In this document: positions 23,844 to 36,500 of the stretch, piece by piece
Position numbering within the stretch: the stretch's first letter is position 1
Layout of the letters: each line of letters opens with the position of its first letter
Origin: YC2-FULL-38-9 sp964629635
GTDB taxonomy: Bacteria > Patescibacteriota > Microgenomatia > UBA1406 > GWC2-37-13
DNA: 64,000 bases
NCBI GenBank assembly: GCA_964629635.1
Contig: CAZVQS010000001.1
Coordinates: 558,001 to 622,000, forward strand
Reading direction: 5' to 3'
The notes under the pieces: model-generated
Databases searched by the model: none
Seen by the model: the letters and a program-made list of their open reading frames with translations, nothing else
Told to the model about the DNA's origin: nothing
Position numbers and translations under genes: made by a program

Positions 23844-24659
23844 GTGAAAATAAACGAGGTGGCGCTTTCCCGCTTCAGGAATACGGTGCTTTCGTATTAC
23901 CGCAAAAACGCCCGGGTAATGCCGTGGCGGGAGACACAGGATCCTTACCGCATCTTCATATCGGAAGTCATGCTCCAGCAGACCCAGGTATCGCGGGTCA
24001 TGTCCAAGTTTCCGCTTTTCATATCCAGGTTTCCCGGTTTCAGAGCGCTGAGTTCCTCCAAAACTAACGAACTGCTTGCGATATGGTCCGGTATGGGATA
24101 CAACCGCCGGGCGCTGTATCTTCGGGAAGCTGCTTCCCGCATAACGGAAGAGCATGGGGGAGTCCTGCCGAGGGATCCTGGAATCCTCGATTCCCTTCCC
24201 GGCATCGGACCGGCAACGGCTTGCTCCATTGTCTGTTACGCCTATAACGTACCGGTCGTATTCATAGAAACGAATATCAGGCGTGTGTTCATCCATCATT
24301 TTTTCCCTGACCGTGAAGAGGTTCATGACAAGGAGATTTTTCCTTTGGTTGCGGCAACGCTCGACCGGAAGGATCCCCGCATCTGGTATTATGCCCTCAT
24401 GGATTACGGTACGTACCTGGTAAAAACCGTACCGAACCCCAACAGGAAAAGCAGGCATTACACCATCCAGTCACGGTTTGAGGGATCCGACCGGCAGATA
24501 CGCGGCATGATCCTGAGACTTCTTCTCAAACGACGCATGACCGGAGGGGAATTGATAAAACGTCTTGCCGAATCTGAAGACCGGGTGAGGCGGATTTTGA
24601 ATGATCTTTCCAAAGACGGATTTGTTACCGTAAAGGACAATACCTATGAAATCCAATAA
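23844..24659 (+). CDS. mutY: HhH-GPD DNA glycosylase, MutY-like, without Fe-S cluster
   Basis: 271 residues, GTG start. The MutY signature MPWRETQDPYRIFISEVMLQQTQV (Glu41 in SEVMLQQTQ) is followed by a helix-hairpin-helix LPGIGPATA (about 118-126). MutY removes adenine opposite 8-oxoG. Two changes stand out. The position of the catalytic Asp (LDGNVKR in MutY) reads FIETNIRR, i.e. Glu. The four cysteines of the 4Fe-4S loop are absent after MDYGTYLVKTVPNPN. The C-terminal 50 residues look like a small winged helix, not the MutY NUDIX-like domain. Activity and substrate may differ from true MutY. It overlaps the nth-like gene by 14 bases. Confidence 0.82.
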   Translation: MKINEVALSRFRNTVLSYYRKNARVMPWRETQDPYRIFISEVMLQQTQVSRVMSKFPLFISRFPGFRALSSSKTNELLAIWSGMGYNRRALYLREAASRITEEHGGVLPRDPGILDSLPGIGPATACSIVCYAYNVPVVFIETNIRRVFIHHFFPDREEVHDKEIFPLVAATLDRKDPRIWYYALMDYGTYLVKTVPNPNRKSRHYTIQSRFEGSDRQIRGMILRLLLKRRMTGGELIKRLAESEDRVRRILNDLSKDGFVTVKDNTYEIQ

Positions 24660-25284
24660 CGGAATATCTTTGACGGAACGGGCTGCAGTTGTTCTGGACA
24701 CGCTGGAACGGCTGTTTCCCCGTGCGGGGATGGTACTCAGGTACGGCAACCCGTGGGAGCTTCTGGTTGCGGTCATGTTGTCGGCGCAATGCACCGACCG
24801 GATGGTCAATATCGTTACGGAAAAGCTCTTCAGGAAATACCAAAGCCTTGACGATTATGTCAAGGCTGATGCGTCCGAATTCGAGCAGGATATCCGTTCA
24901 ACCGGCTTTTACCGTATGAAGGCAAAACACATCCTTGAAACGGCGCGCATCATCCGCAACGCCTACGGGGGTACCGTGCCGGATGCTATGGAGAAGCTTG
25001 TCAAGCTGCCTGGCGTGGCGCGCAAGACCGCAAACGTGGTATTGGGAAACGCATACGGACGAGTCGAGGGAATTGCGGTAGATACTCACGTAAGGCGGCT
25101 GAGCAGGGTTTGGGGATTGACGGTGCACGAGGATCCCGTTAAAATCGAGCGTGACCTTATGACGGTAATACCGAAGGACCGGTGGTTTAAGTTCACGTAC
25201 CAGGCAATAGAGTACGGAAGAAAATACTGTACCGGAAGGCCGCATGACCACACGAAATGTCCCATTACCATTCTTCTGATATAA
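24646..25284 (+). CDS. nth: Endonuclease III-like DNA glycosylase/AP lyase, Fe-S loop degenerate
   Basis: 212 residues. It acts on oxidised pyrimidines and cuts at abasic sites. The HhH LPGVARKTANVVL contains the catalytic Lys and AVDTHVRRLS the catalytic Asp, both intact. The C-terminal 4Fe-4S loop, normally four cysteines, is reduced to two (YCTGRPHDHTKC), so the cluster is probably lost. The ATG lies inside the end of the mutY-like gene, so the two are coupled as a repair operon. The protein ends directly after the loop; two hairpins follow. Confidence 0.88.
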   Translation: MKSNNGISLTERAAVVLDTLERLFPRAGMVLRYGNPWELLVAVMLSAQCTDRMVNIVTEKLFRKYQSLDDYVKADASEFEQDIRSTGFYRMKAKHILETARIIRNAYGGTVPDAMEKLVKLPGVARKTANVVLGNAYGRVEGIAVDTHVRRLSRVWGLTVHEDPVKIERDLMTVIPKDRWFKFTYQAIEYGRKYCTGRPHDHTKCPITILLI

Positions 25285-25296
25285 GGTTCTGGAGGG

Positions 25297-25345
25297 ACCC
25301 CGTGTCGCAGCACGGGGTGACAGGCAATGAAGGAATATGCCTGTC
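25297..25345. repeat. Two adjacent perfect hairpins between convergent genes
   Basis: ACCCCGTG/CACGGGGT (25297-25304 with 25311-25318, loop 6) directly followed by GACAGGCA/TGCCTGTC (25319-25326 with 25338-25345, loop 11). They fill the gap between nth and the lexA-like gene and may act as a bidirectional end signal, although no T-tract is present. Confidence 0.6.
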
Positions 25346-25916
25346 AGTTAAATTTCCTTACGACAGCCTTCACGATGCCGAAGATCTGGAGTTCCTCCTT
25401 CGGATAAAAAGACGGGTATTTGGGATTAGCGGCCGAGAGGTACGTGATCCGCTGGATCCGGTCTTTCCTCAGGATTTTCAATGTCCATTCCTTGTCAATC
25501 TGCGCAAGCACGACCGAACCGATGGGCGCATCCTTCTTGCGTTCAATTATGACGATATCCCCTTCGAAAATGCCGATTCCTTCAAGCGAGTCGCCGTTCA
25601 CTTTCAGGAGAAAGGAGGATTGGGGGTCCTCGATGAGGTAGTCGTCAAGCGAAACATAGTCTTTGTTTTCCTCCGCCAGGATCGGGAACCCAGCCCGTAT
25701 GTTGCCGAGAAGCGGTATGGCAAAAAACTTGGAGGTGGGTGCTATCTTATTCCCTTCCTTGCGGAACAGTCCTTCATCGATCCATTTCGCCACGATCTTG
25801 AATACGGCATTTTTTGAGGATATGCGGAAGAGCGTGAGCATTTCGGAGTAGGAGGGGAGCCGTTTGTGTTTGCGGAAAAACTTTTTAAGGACTCCGAGCC
25901 GGTCAATCTCTCCCAT
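25344..25916 (-). CDS. lexA: LexA-like self-cleaving repressor
   Basis: 190 residues from ATG 25916. The N-terminal winged helix (about 8-62) is followed by a peptidase S24 domain (about 65-190). The cleavage site is Ala75-Gly76 in NIRAGFP, and the catalytic pair is Ser110 (GDSLEG) and Lys147 (WTLKIL). It represses DNA-damage genes and cuts itself when RecA filaments form. Two related palindromes flank its -10 box, so it is autoregulated. The longer in-frame start at 25964 would run through operator and promoter sequence and is rejected. Confidence 0.9.
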   Translation of the reverse strand: MGEIDRLGVLKKFFRKHKRLPSYSEMLTLFRISSKNAVFKIVAKWIDEGLFRKEGNKIAPTSKFFAIPLLGNIRAGFPILAEENKDYVSLDDYLIEDPQSSFLLKVNGDSLEGIGIFEGDIVIIERKKDAPIGSVVLAQIDKEWTLKILRKDRIQRITYLSAANPKYPSFYPKEELQIFGIVKAVVRKFN

Positions 25917-25933
25917 AGTGAAAAAATGAAATG

Positions 25934-25949
25934 ATAAACGATCGTTTAC
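25934..25949. promoter_or_regulatory. LexA-like operator, downstream copy
   Basis: ATAAACGATCGTTTAC, a near-perfect palindrome fitting RTAAAC-N4-GTTTAC, lying over the expected transcription start of the lexA-like gene. Confidence 0.7.
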
Positions 25950-25950
25950 C

Positions 25951-25980
25951 AGTATAGTAAACACTTGTTCACTTTGTCAA
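25951..25980 (-). promoter_or_regulatory. Promoter of lexA-like gene
   Basis: Minus strand TTGACA (25980-25975), an 18-base spacer holding the upstream operator, and TATACT (25956-25951). The leader to ATG 25916 is about 28 bases. Confidence 0.75.
25957..25972. promoter_or_regulatory. LexA-like operator, upstream copy
   Basis: GTAAACACTTGTTCAC, one mismatch from RTAAAC-N4-GTTTAC. It sits in the spacer between -35 and -10, and its repeat 8 bases away covers the start site. Confidence 0.65.
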
Positions 25981-26006
25981 CACCATTTTCGTAAGGAAAC
26001 GGAGGG

Positions 26007-26651
26007 TCAGTAGTTTTCCTCGTGGGGCGATATGACGCCATTTTCTATGAGCAGGTATTGGGCAAGGCCGTGCTGAATGAAGCCGGTAACCGCGAACTTG
26101 CGCGGGGCGTCAAACTCCGCGAAATGCGTGTGTCCGAACACGGCAAAGTGGCTGTTCCGGTTTCTTTTTTTCAGGCTGTCGTTAATGAATTTCCCCCAGA
26201 AACGGGTCGTTTTTTTGGTGCGCTGCGTGATGAATTTTTCGATGGCGGTATACACGCGGGTGGAGAGGGTAAATACCGGCTCAGGCAAAGGAAGCCGTTC
26301 GTCGATCGAGGGCAATACGTGGTTTCCGTGTTCGAACACGTATGCGGTCCCGTGGTCGACCAGCTCAAAGCGTGCGCACTGGGAAACGGAAAAAAGGGTT
26401 TCGCGGCCGTCGCAGAACTCTTTCCGGTCATGGTTGCCGTAGACATAGACGGTTTGTTTCGCTTTGAGAAGGGGGAAAAGTCCGCTCCAGGGAGATTTCA
26501 GGAACGTATCGAACGAGACCAGGTGGCCATCCCAGAAGTCTCCGTTGATGATCACCCGGTCTGCACGTTCGATGAGTCCTTTGAGGAAAACGAATTTGCC
26601 TTCCTCAAACCGGTCGCTTAAATGCGTATCCGAAAAAATAAGCGTTTTCAT
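26007..26651 (-). CDS. Calcineurin-like metallophosphoesterase
   Basis: 214 residues with all metal-binding motifs of the family: FSDTHLSD (6-13), INGDFWDG (about 35), YGNHDRK (about 70), a later FEHGNH, and FGHTHFAEF (about 173). The GDxxD/GNHD/GHTH set with the inserted FEHGNH resembles UDP-2,3-diacylglucosamine hydrolase-type enzymes, but no lipid A pathway is expected here, so the substrate is unknown. It begins 6 bases after the fusA stop codon and is probably cotranscribed with the ribosomal genes. Confidence 0.88.
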   Translation of the reverse strand: MKTLIFSDTHLSDRFEEGKFVFLKGLIERADRVIINGDFWDGHLVSFDTFLKSPWSGLFPLLKAKQTVYVYGNHDRKEFCDGRETLFSVSQCARFELVDHGTAYVFEHGNHVLPSIDERLPLPEPVFTLSTRVYTAIEKFITQRTKKTTRFWGKFINDSLKKRNRNSHFAVFGHTHFAEFDAPRKFAVTGFIQHGLAQYLLIENGVISPHEENY

Positions 26652-26657
26652 AACCGC

Positions 26658-28748
26658 TTATTTCTGGACAAGGTTTTTCAATACGTTGGCGGGAACTTCC
26701 TCATAGTGGGAGGGTTCCATGTAGGAAACGCCCCGTCCCTGGGTCAATGACCTGAGGGATGTCACGTATCCGGAAAGTTCCGCGAGCGGCACATAGGCTT
26801 TGATGATGGTCGCCCTTCCTCTTTTGTCCGTTCCGAGGATTTTGCCGCGCTTGCTTGAGATATCGCCGATAACGACGCCCATGAATTCGTCAGGAATCGT
26901 CACTTCCAGCTTCATGATGGGTTCGAGCAGCTTCGGATCCGCTTTCTTGGCTCCGTCCTGGAGCGCCATGGAAGCGGCGATCTTGAACGCGATATCGGAT
27001 GAGTCGACATCATGGTATGATCCGTCGAAAAGGGTAGCCTTGAAATCGACCATGGGGAATCCGAGAATGACGCCCTTTTCCTTTGCTTCGGTAAGGCCTT
27101 TTTCAACGGATGTGATGAATTCCTTCGGGATCGCGCCTCCCTTTACTTTGTCTTCGAACACGAAGCCGGATCCCGCAGGGAGCGGCTCAAGGTACATGAC
27201 GCAGTGTCCGTACTGGCCGTGGCCTCCGGTCTGCTTGATGTACTTGCCTTCCGCCTCCACTTTCTTGCCGATGGTTTCCTTATAGGCGACCTGGGGTTTT
27301 CCGACGTTCACGTCCATGCCCATTTCGCGTTTCATGCGGTCAACGAGAATCTCAAGGTGCAGTTCTCCCATGCCCGACATGACGGTCTGGTTCGTTTCGT
27401 GGTTGACTTTGACCTTGAAAGTCGGATCTTCCTCAGCCAAACGCTGGAGGGAGTAGGAAAGCTTTTCCTGGTCCGCCTTGGTCTTCGGTTCGATCGCGAG
27501 CGAAATGACCGGTTCGGGGAACGTGATCTGTTCAAGCAGGATAGGATTGTCCTGGTCAGCCATGGTGTCTCCCGTTTTCAGGTCCTTGGGTCCGACAAGC
27601 GCCACGATCTCGCCGGCGTATGCCTTGTCGATTTCCTCACGCTGGTTTGCGTGCATGAGGAGGATGCGTGATACGCGTTCCTGTTTGCCTTTGTTTACGT
27701 TATATACATAGGATCCCGATTCAAGAACGCCCGAATAGATTCTCGTGTAGGTGAGTTTACCTACGTGCGGATCGAGCTGTATCTTGAAGGCGAGCGCTGA
27801 GAATTTCTCATCCGGCACAAGCTTGCGCTCCATTTCTTCCTTGGTTGCCGGGTTGACTCCCTTGATGACTTCAAGATCTTTCGGGGACGGCAGATATTCA
27901 ACGACCGCATCAAGCACGAGCTGTACGCCCTTGTTGCGCAGTGATGAGCCGCAGTAGGTAGGAACCACGCGGTATGCAATGGATGCCTTCCTGAGGGCCG
28001 CTTTCAGAGTATCATTGTCGATCGTTTCCCCGCCCAAATACTTGTTAAGGAGGACATCGTCCGTTTCCGCGATCTGTTCGACCATCTTCGCGCGCATTTC
28101 CTCGCATTTCTGTTTGAGGTCTGCGGGGATTTCGGTAACGCTGTATTCGATACCCTGGGGATCCTTGTCCCAAACAAGCGCTTTCATGGTCATAAGGTCA
28201 ATGACGCCTTTGAATTCGTTTTCCTTGCCGATGGGATACGCCATGATGATCGGGTGGGAACCGAGGCGGTCCTTGATTTCCTCGACCGTCGCTTCGAAAT
28301 CCGCGCCGAGTTTGTCCATCTTGTTGATGAAACAGACGCGGGGGATTTTATACTTGTCCGCCTGGCGCCATACGGTTTCGGACTGGCTCTGAACGCCTTC
28401 CTCGGCGTCAAATACCACGACGCCTCCGTCAAGGACGCGCAGCGACCGCTCCACCTCTGCGGTGAAGTCTACGTGTCCCGGCGTGTCGATGATGTTGATG
28501 CGGTAATCCTTCCAGAATGTGGTGGTTGCGGCTGAAACGATCGTGATGCCGCGCTCGCGTTCCTGGGCCATCCAGTCCATCTGGGTGTTTCCTTCGTCGA
28601 TGTCTCCGATTTTGTAGGATCTTCCCGTGTAGAAGAGGAAGCGCTCGGTTGTCGTTGTCTTGCCCGAGTCGATGTGTGCGATAACGCCGATGTTTCTAAT
28701 CTTGTCGAGGGGAACTATCCTGTTTTTGGTTATGACGCTTTGGGCCAT
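26658..28748 (-). CDS. fusA: Elongation factor G
   Basis: 696 residues, full length. This GTPase drives ribosomal translocation and ribosome recycling. The G-domain motifs are AHIDSGKTTTTERFLFYTG (G1), the switch segment RGITIVSAATT (G2), DTPGHVDF (G3) and NKMDK (G4). Domains II-V follow, with the domain IV KETIGKKVEAEGKYIKQTGG and GHGQYGH blocks intact. It follows rpsG as in the str operon, but no tuf gene follows; a phosphoesterase does. A 78-base imperfect palindrome separates it from rpsG. Confidence 0.97.
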   Translation of the reverse strand: MAQSVITKNRIVPLDKIRNIGVIAHIDSGKTTTTERFLFYTGRSYKIGDIDEGNTQMDWMAQERERGITIVSAATTTFWKDYRINIIDTPGHVDFTAEVERSLRVLDGGVVVFDAEEGVQSQSETVWRQADKYKIPRVCFINKMDKLGADFEATVEEIKDRLGSHPIIMAYPIGKENEFKGVIDLMTMKALVWDKDPQGIEYSVTEIPADLKQKCEEMRAKMVEQIAETDDVLLNKYLGGETIDNDTLKAALRKASIAYRVVPTYCGSSLRNKGVQLVLDAVVEYLPSPKDLEVIKGVNPATKEEMERKLVPDEKFSALAFKIQLDPHVGKLTYTRIYSGVLESGSYVYNVNKGKQERVSRILLMHANQREEIDKAYAGEIVALVGPKDLKTGDTMADQDNPILLEQITFPEPVISLAIEPKTKADQEKLSYSLQRLAEEDPTFKVKVNHETNQTVMSGMGELHLEILVDRMKREMGMDVNVGKPQVAYKETIGKKVEAEGKYIKQTGGHGQYGHCVMYLEPLPAGSGFVFEDKVKGGAIPKEFITSVEKGLTEAKEKGVILGFPMVDFKATLFDGSYHDVDSSDIAFKIAASMALQDGAKKADPKLLEPIMKLEVTIPDEFMGVVIGDISSKRGKILGTDKRGRATIIKAYVPLAELSGYVTSLRSLTQGRGVSYMEPSHYEEVPANVLKNLVQK

Positions 28749-28770
28749 ACGTTAAAAATAAAAAAATATA

Positions 28771-28848
28771 ACATGTTGCATGAAACACGTAACACAATAC
28801 GAAGCATCCCTTATGTGTGCTTTATGTTACATGTTCTACGCCACATGT
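28771..28848. repeat. 78-base imperfect palindrome between rpsG and fusA
   Basis: Sequence and reverse complement align without gaps over the full 78 bases, starting ACATGT and ending ACATGT. About 20 of the outer 27 positions pair on each side, and the centre is less paired. It could form a long hairpin in the mRNA before fusA or be a decayed miniature element. It is AT-rich and unlike the flanking genes. Confidence 0.55.
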
Positions 28849-28856
28849 AAAGGAAA

Positions 28857-29330
28857 TCACCACTTTAAGTGAGCGAAGGCTTTATTGGCTTCTGCCAACT
28901 TTTCGGTTTGCGCTTTCTTGGCGATCGAGGGACCCTGGTTCTGTGAGGCGTCCTTGACTTCCGTATAGAGTTTGTCCGCAAACGAATGGAATTCCTTGTT
29001 CGATTTTGCGCGTGCGTTGTCGACGATCCAGTTGAGACTCAGGAAAAGCTTGCGTTCGCGACGCACTTCGATAGGAACCAGATACGATGCTCCTCCCAGC
29101 CGTTTCGGTTTCACCTCGTGGTTCGGTGCGACGTTGGAAATCGCGAGGTTAAGAACTTTGATCGGATCTTCCCCCTCTTTCTTGAAGCGTTCGAGCATGC
29201 CGTACACTACTTTTTCGGCGGTCGATTTCTTGCCGTCAAGCGTGATGTAGTTGATGAGTTTGGCAACTTCGAAACTTCCGTAAACGGGATCGGGCAAAAC
29301 GGGTTGTCTTTTGTATTGGTGGCGTGGCAT
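28857..29330 (-). CDS. rpsG: 30S ribosomal protein S7
   Basis: 157 residues, normal length. It starts the assembly of the 30S head and binds 16S rRNA near the decoding region. Family segments seen are KLINYITLDGKKSTAEKVVYG, VKPKRLGGASYLVPIEV and the C-terminal NKAFAHLKW. It lies between rpsL (20-base gap) and fusA. No Shine-Dalgarno sequence is visible before the ATG. Confidence 0.97.
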   Translation of the reverse strand: MPRHQYKRQPVLPDPVYGSFEVAKLINYITLDGKKSTAEKVVYGMLERFKKEGEDPIKVLNLAISNVAPNHEVKPKRLGGASYLVPIEVRRERKLFLSLNWIVDNARAKSNKEFHSFADKLYTEVKDASQNQGPSIAKKAQTEKLAEANKAFAHLKW

Positions 29331-29726
29331 ATAAATCTATAATTTAACTATTAGGCCGCTGCGGCTTTTTTCTGGAACTTGGCTCCGTACTTGGAGCGTG
29401 ACGTTGTTCTTCCCTGTACTCCTGCGGTGTCGAATTTGCCGCGGACGATGTGGTACTTGACGCCCGGAAGATCCTTTACCCTTCCGCCGCGCACGAGCAC
29501 GATCGAGTGTTCGGCAAGGTTGTGCCCGACGCCCTGGATGTAGGCGGTGACTTCCATTTTGTTGGACAGGCGGACTCTTGCGACCTTGCGGAGCGCCGAG
29601 TTCGGTTTTTTCGGTGTCATGGTGCGCACGACGGTACACACGCCTCTTTTGAGGGGGTTTGCGGTTTCCACATAACGACGCTTGAGCGAATTAAAACTCG
29701 CCTTCAGAGCCGCTGCGCGGGATTTC

Positions 29727-33524
<3,798 letters not shown>

Positions 33525-33529
33525 ATTGG

Positions 33530-36500
33530 TTATTTAATGTAGTCAATTGATAAACCGAGCGCGTTCAATTCCTTGACGAGCACGTGGAATGATTCCGGCA
33601 CATTGGACTGCGGTATGTCGAGTCCTTTGATAATGGATTCAAATGCCTTTGTGCGCCCGCGTACGTCATCGCTTTTTATGGTAAGCATCTCCTGGAGCGT
33701 GTGGGGGACACGGTGCGATTCAAGCGCCCATACCTCCATTTCTCCAAACCTCTGGCCACCCATCTGGGATTTTCCGCCCAAGGGTTGCTGGGACACGAGT
33801 GAGTACGGTCCCACCGAGCGGGCGTGGAACTTGTCCTCAACCATGTGGATAAGCTTCATGATGTATCCGGTTCCGACCAGGACCTGCTTTTCGAAAGGCC
33901 GTCCTGAATGACCGTCGTATATAACCGTTTTTCCGTCGACCGGAAGGCCCTGTTTCTTCAGTTCCTTGGTGATGAAATCTTCCTGGATTTTCTCGAAAAC
34001 CGGCGCGACGATTTCCCAGTTGTTGGATGTCGCGATGTACCCGAGAAGCGTTTCAAACAGCTGTCCGAGGTTCATACGGGAAAGGATGGAAAGCGGCGAG
34101 ATGATGACGTCGACCGGCGTTCCGTCCGCGAGGTACGGCATGTCCCATTCCGGAAGGATACGGGAGATGACGCCCTTGTTTCCGTGGCGGCCCGCAAGCT
34201 TGTCTCCGATTGAGATCTTCCGGAGCTGTGCGGTGTCCACGATGATTCTCTTGATGACCGTGGGTTCCAGTTCGTTCGGGTCTTTCTTGCTGTCGATTGT
34301 TTCGATATTGACGACGACTCCCTTTTTACCGTACGGCATGCGAAGGGACGTGTCTTTGACGTCTTTTGCCTTTTCTCCGAATATTGCGCGAAGGAGCCGC
34401 TCTTCTGCGGTCAGTTCCTTTTCGCCCTTGGGAGCGACTTTTCCGACGAGAATGTCTCCGTTCTGGACTTCGGTACCGACGAGCACGAGTCCTTCCTTGT
34501 CGAGGTTTGAGAGCACTTCCTCGCGGACGTTGGGTATGTCGCGTGTCAGTTCTTCGGGGCCGAGCTTCGTGTCGACGAGATCCGCGATGAATTCCTCGCT
34601 TGTGATGGAGGTAAGAATGTCTTCCTTCACGAGGCGTTCCGATATCACGAATCCGTCTTCGTAACCGAGGCCGTTAAATGAGGTGTATGCAACAACCAGG
34701 TTCTGTCCGAGCGCCAGTTTTCCGTCTTTGGTTGCCGGACCGTCAATGAGCAGGTCTCCTTTTTTGACTTTCTGCTTCAGTTCGACACGGGGCTTCTGGT
34801 CGAACATGATGTCTTTGCTCGTGCGGATATACCGCTCGAGGGGATAATCGTATTTTTTGCCGCTTTTGCCGGCGATGACCACTTTTTTCGAGTCAACGTA
34901 GTCGACGGTGCCGTCTTCCTCCGCGAGGATCGTGCGGCCGAGCGCCTGGGCGATGGTTTCCTCGGAACCCGTGCCGACGACCGGCGCTGCGGGCTTGAGG
35001 AGGGGAACCGCCTGGCATTGCATATGCGTACCCATGAGCGCGCGGGACGCATCATCGTTCTGGAGGAACGGAATGAGGGTCGCGGACACTCCCATGACCT
35101 GGCGGGGCGATACGTCTATAAAATTAAGTTTATCGGGCGAGATTTCCATGAGATCTCCTTCGTGGCGCGCGACGACCATCTGGTCCTGAATATATCCTTT
35201 TTCGTCGGTTGTCACATTGGAGGCGGTGATGAAGTATTTCTCCTCGTCATCGGCCTGCATGTAGGTGATCTCATCCGTGATGCGCGCTTTCGCTTTTCCG
35301 TCTTTCGTTTCCGCAACCACTTTCCGGTACGGGGTTTCCATGAATCCGTATTTGTTGATGACGGAATAGAGCGCCATGTACGTAACGACGCCGATGTTCG
35401 GTCCTTCAGGCGATCTGACCGGGCAGATGCGGCCGTACTGCGATGAGGAAATGTCGCGTATTGAGAAGGAAGCGCGTTCCTTTTCGATTCCGCCTGGTCC
35501 GCCGACCGTAATCCTCCTCAGGTTGTCAAGCTCCGAAAGGGGATTCGTCTGGTCGACGATCGTTGAAAGCTGGCTCGTACGATAGAACGAGTTGATCGCC
35601 ATGATGATGGGTTTTGAGTTGATGATCTGGGAGGGAGTGGGGAAGGTGTCCGAGGGAACAAGGGACATGCGTTCCTTGATTTCCTTTTCGGTTCTCACCA
35701 TTCCGACGCGTACGCCGTAGGATCCGATCAGTTCTCCGACCGTCTTGATCCGGCGGTTTCCGAGGTGGTCAATGTCGTCGAAATTGCCTTTGCCGAGCGT
35801 GAGGTTGACGAGATATTTGAGTATTGAGATGATGTCTTCTTTCTTCAGGACGTGGTGTTCCTTGTCGATGGGGGAGGAAAGGCCGAGTTTTTTGTTCATT
35901 TTATACCTGCCGACATCCGCAAGTGAATACCTGCGATGATTGAAGAACAGGTTATTGAGGGTTTCGTGCGCGTTCTCAAGCACGAGCGGTTCTCCCGGTT
36001 TGATCTTGCGGTACAGTTCGAGTACTGCCTCATCGCGTGACTTGGTCTTGTCCTTCTTGAGGGTGGGAAGAATGTACTTGTCCAGGACCGATTTCTCAAG
36101 GTCCGAGAAAAGGGATGTGAGTTCGTTGTTGTTTTCGCCGTCGAAGATGCGCAGGAAGACGGATGCGAGGAATTTCCGTTTCTTATTGATTTTTCCTTCG
36201 ATAATGCCGTTCTTGTTGATGGTGAAGTCAAGCCACGAACCGATGTAGGGGCGCACTTCCGCGTTGTAAAGGGTAAGTCCGGTCGTCTTGTCGATCTCCG
36301 CGGTGAAGTATACGCCCGGCGACCGTACGATCTGGTTGATGATCGCACGCTCGATGCCGTTGATGATGAACGTGCCGCGGGAAGTCATCTTGGGAAGGTT
36401 GAAGAAATAGACGTCCTGTTTCTTTTCGGTTCCGGTTTTCTTGTTGACCAGGCGCACTTTCACGTATACGGGGAAATCGTAGGTGAGTTTTTTCTTGAAA

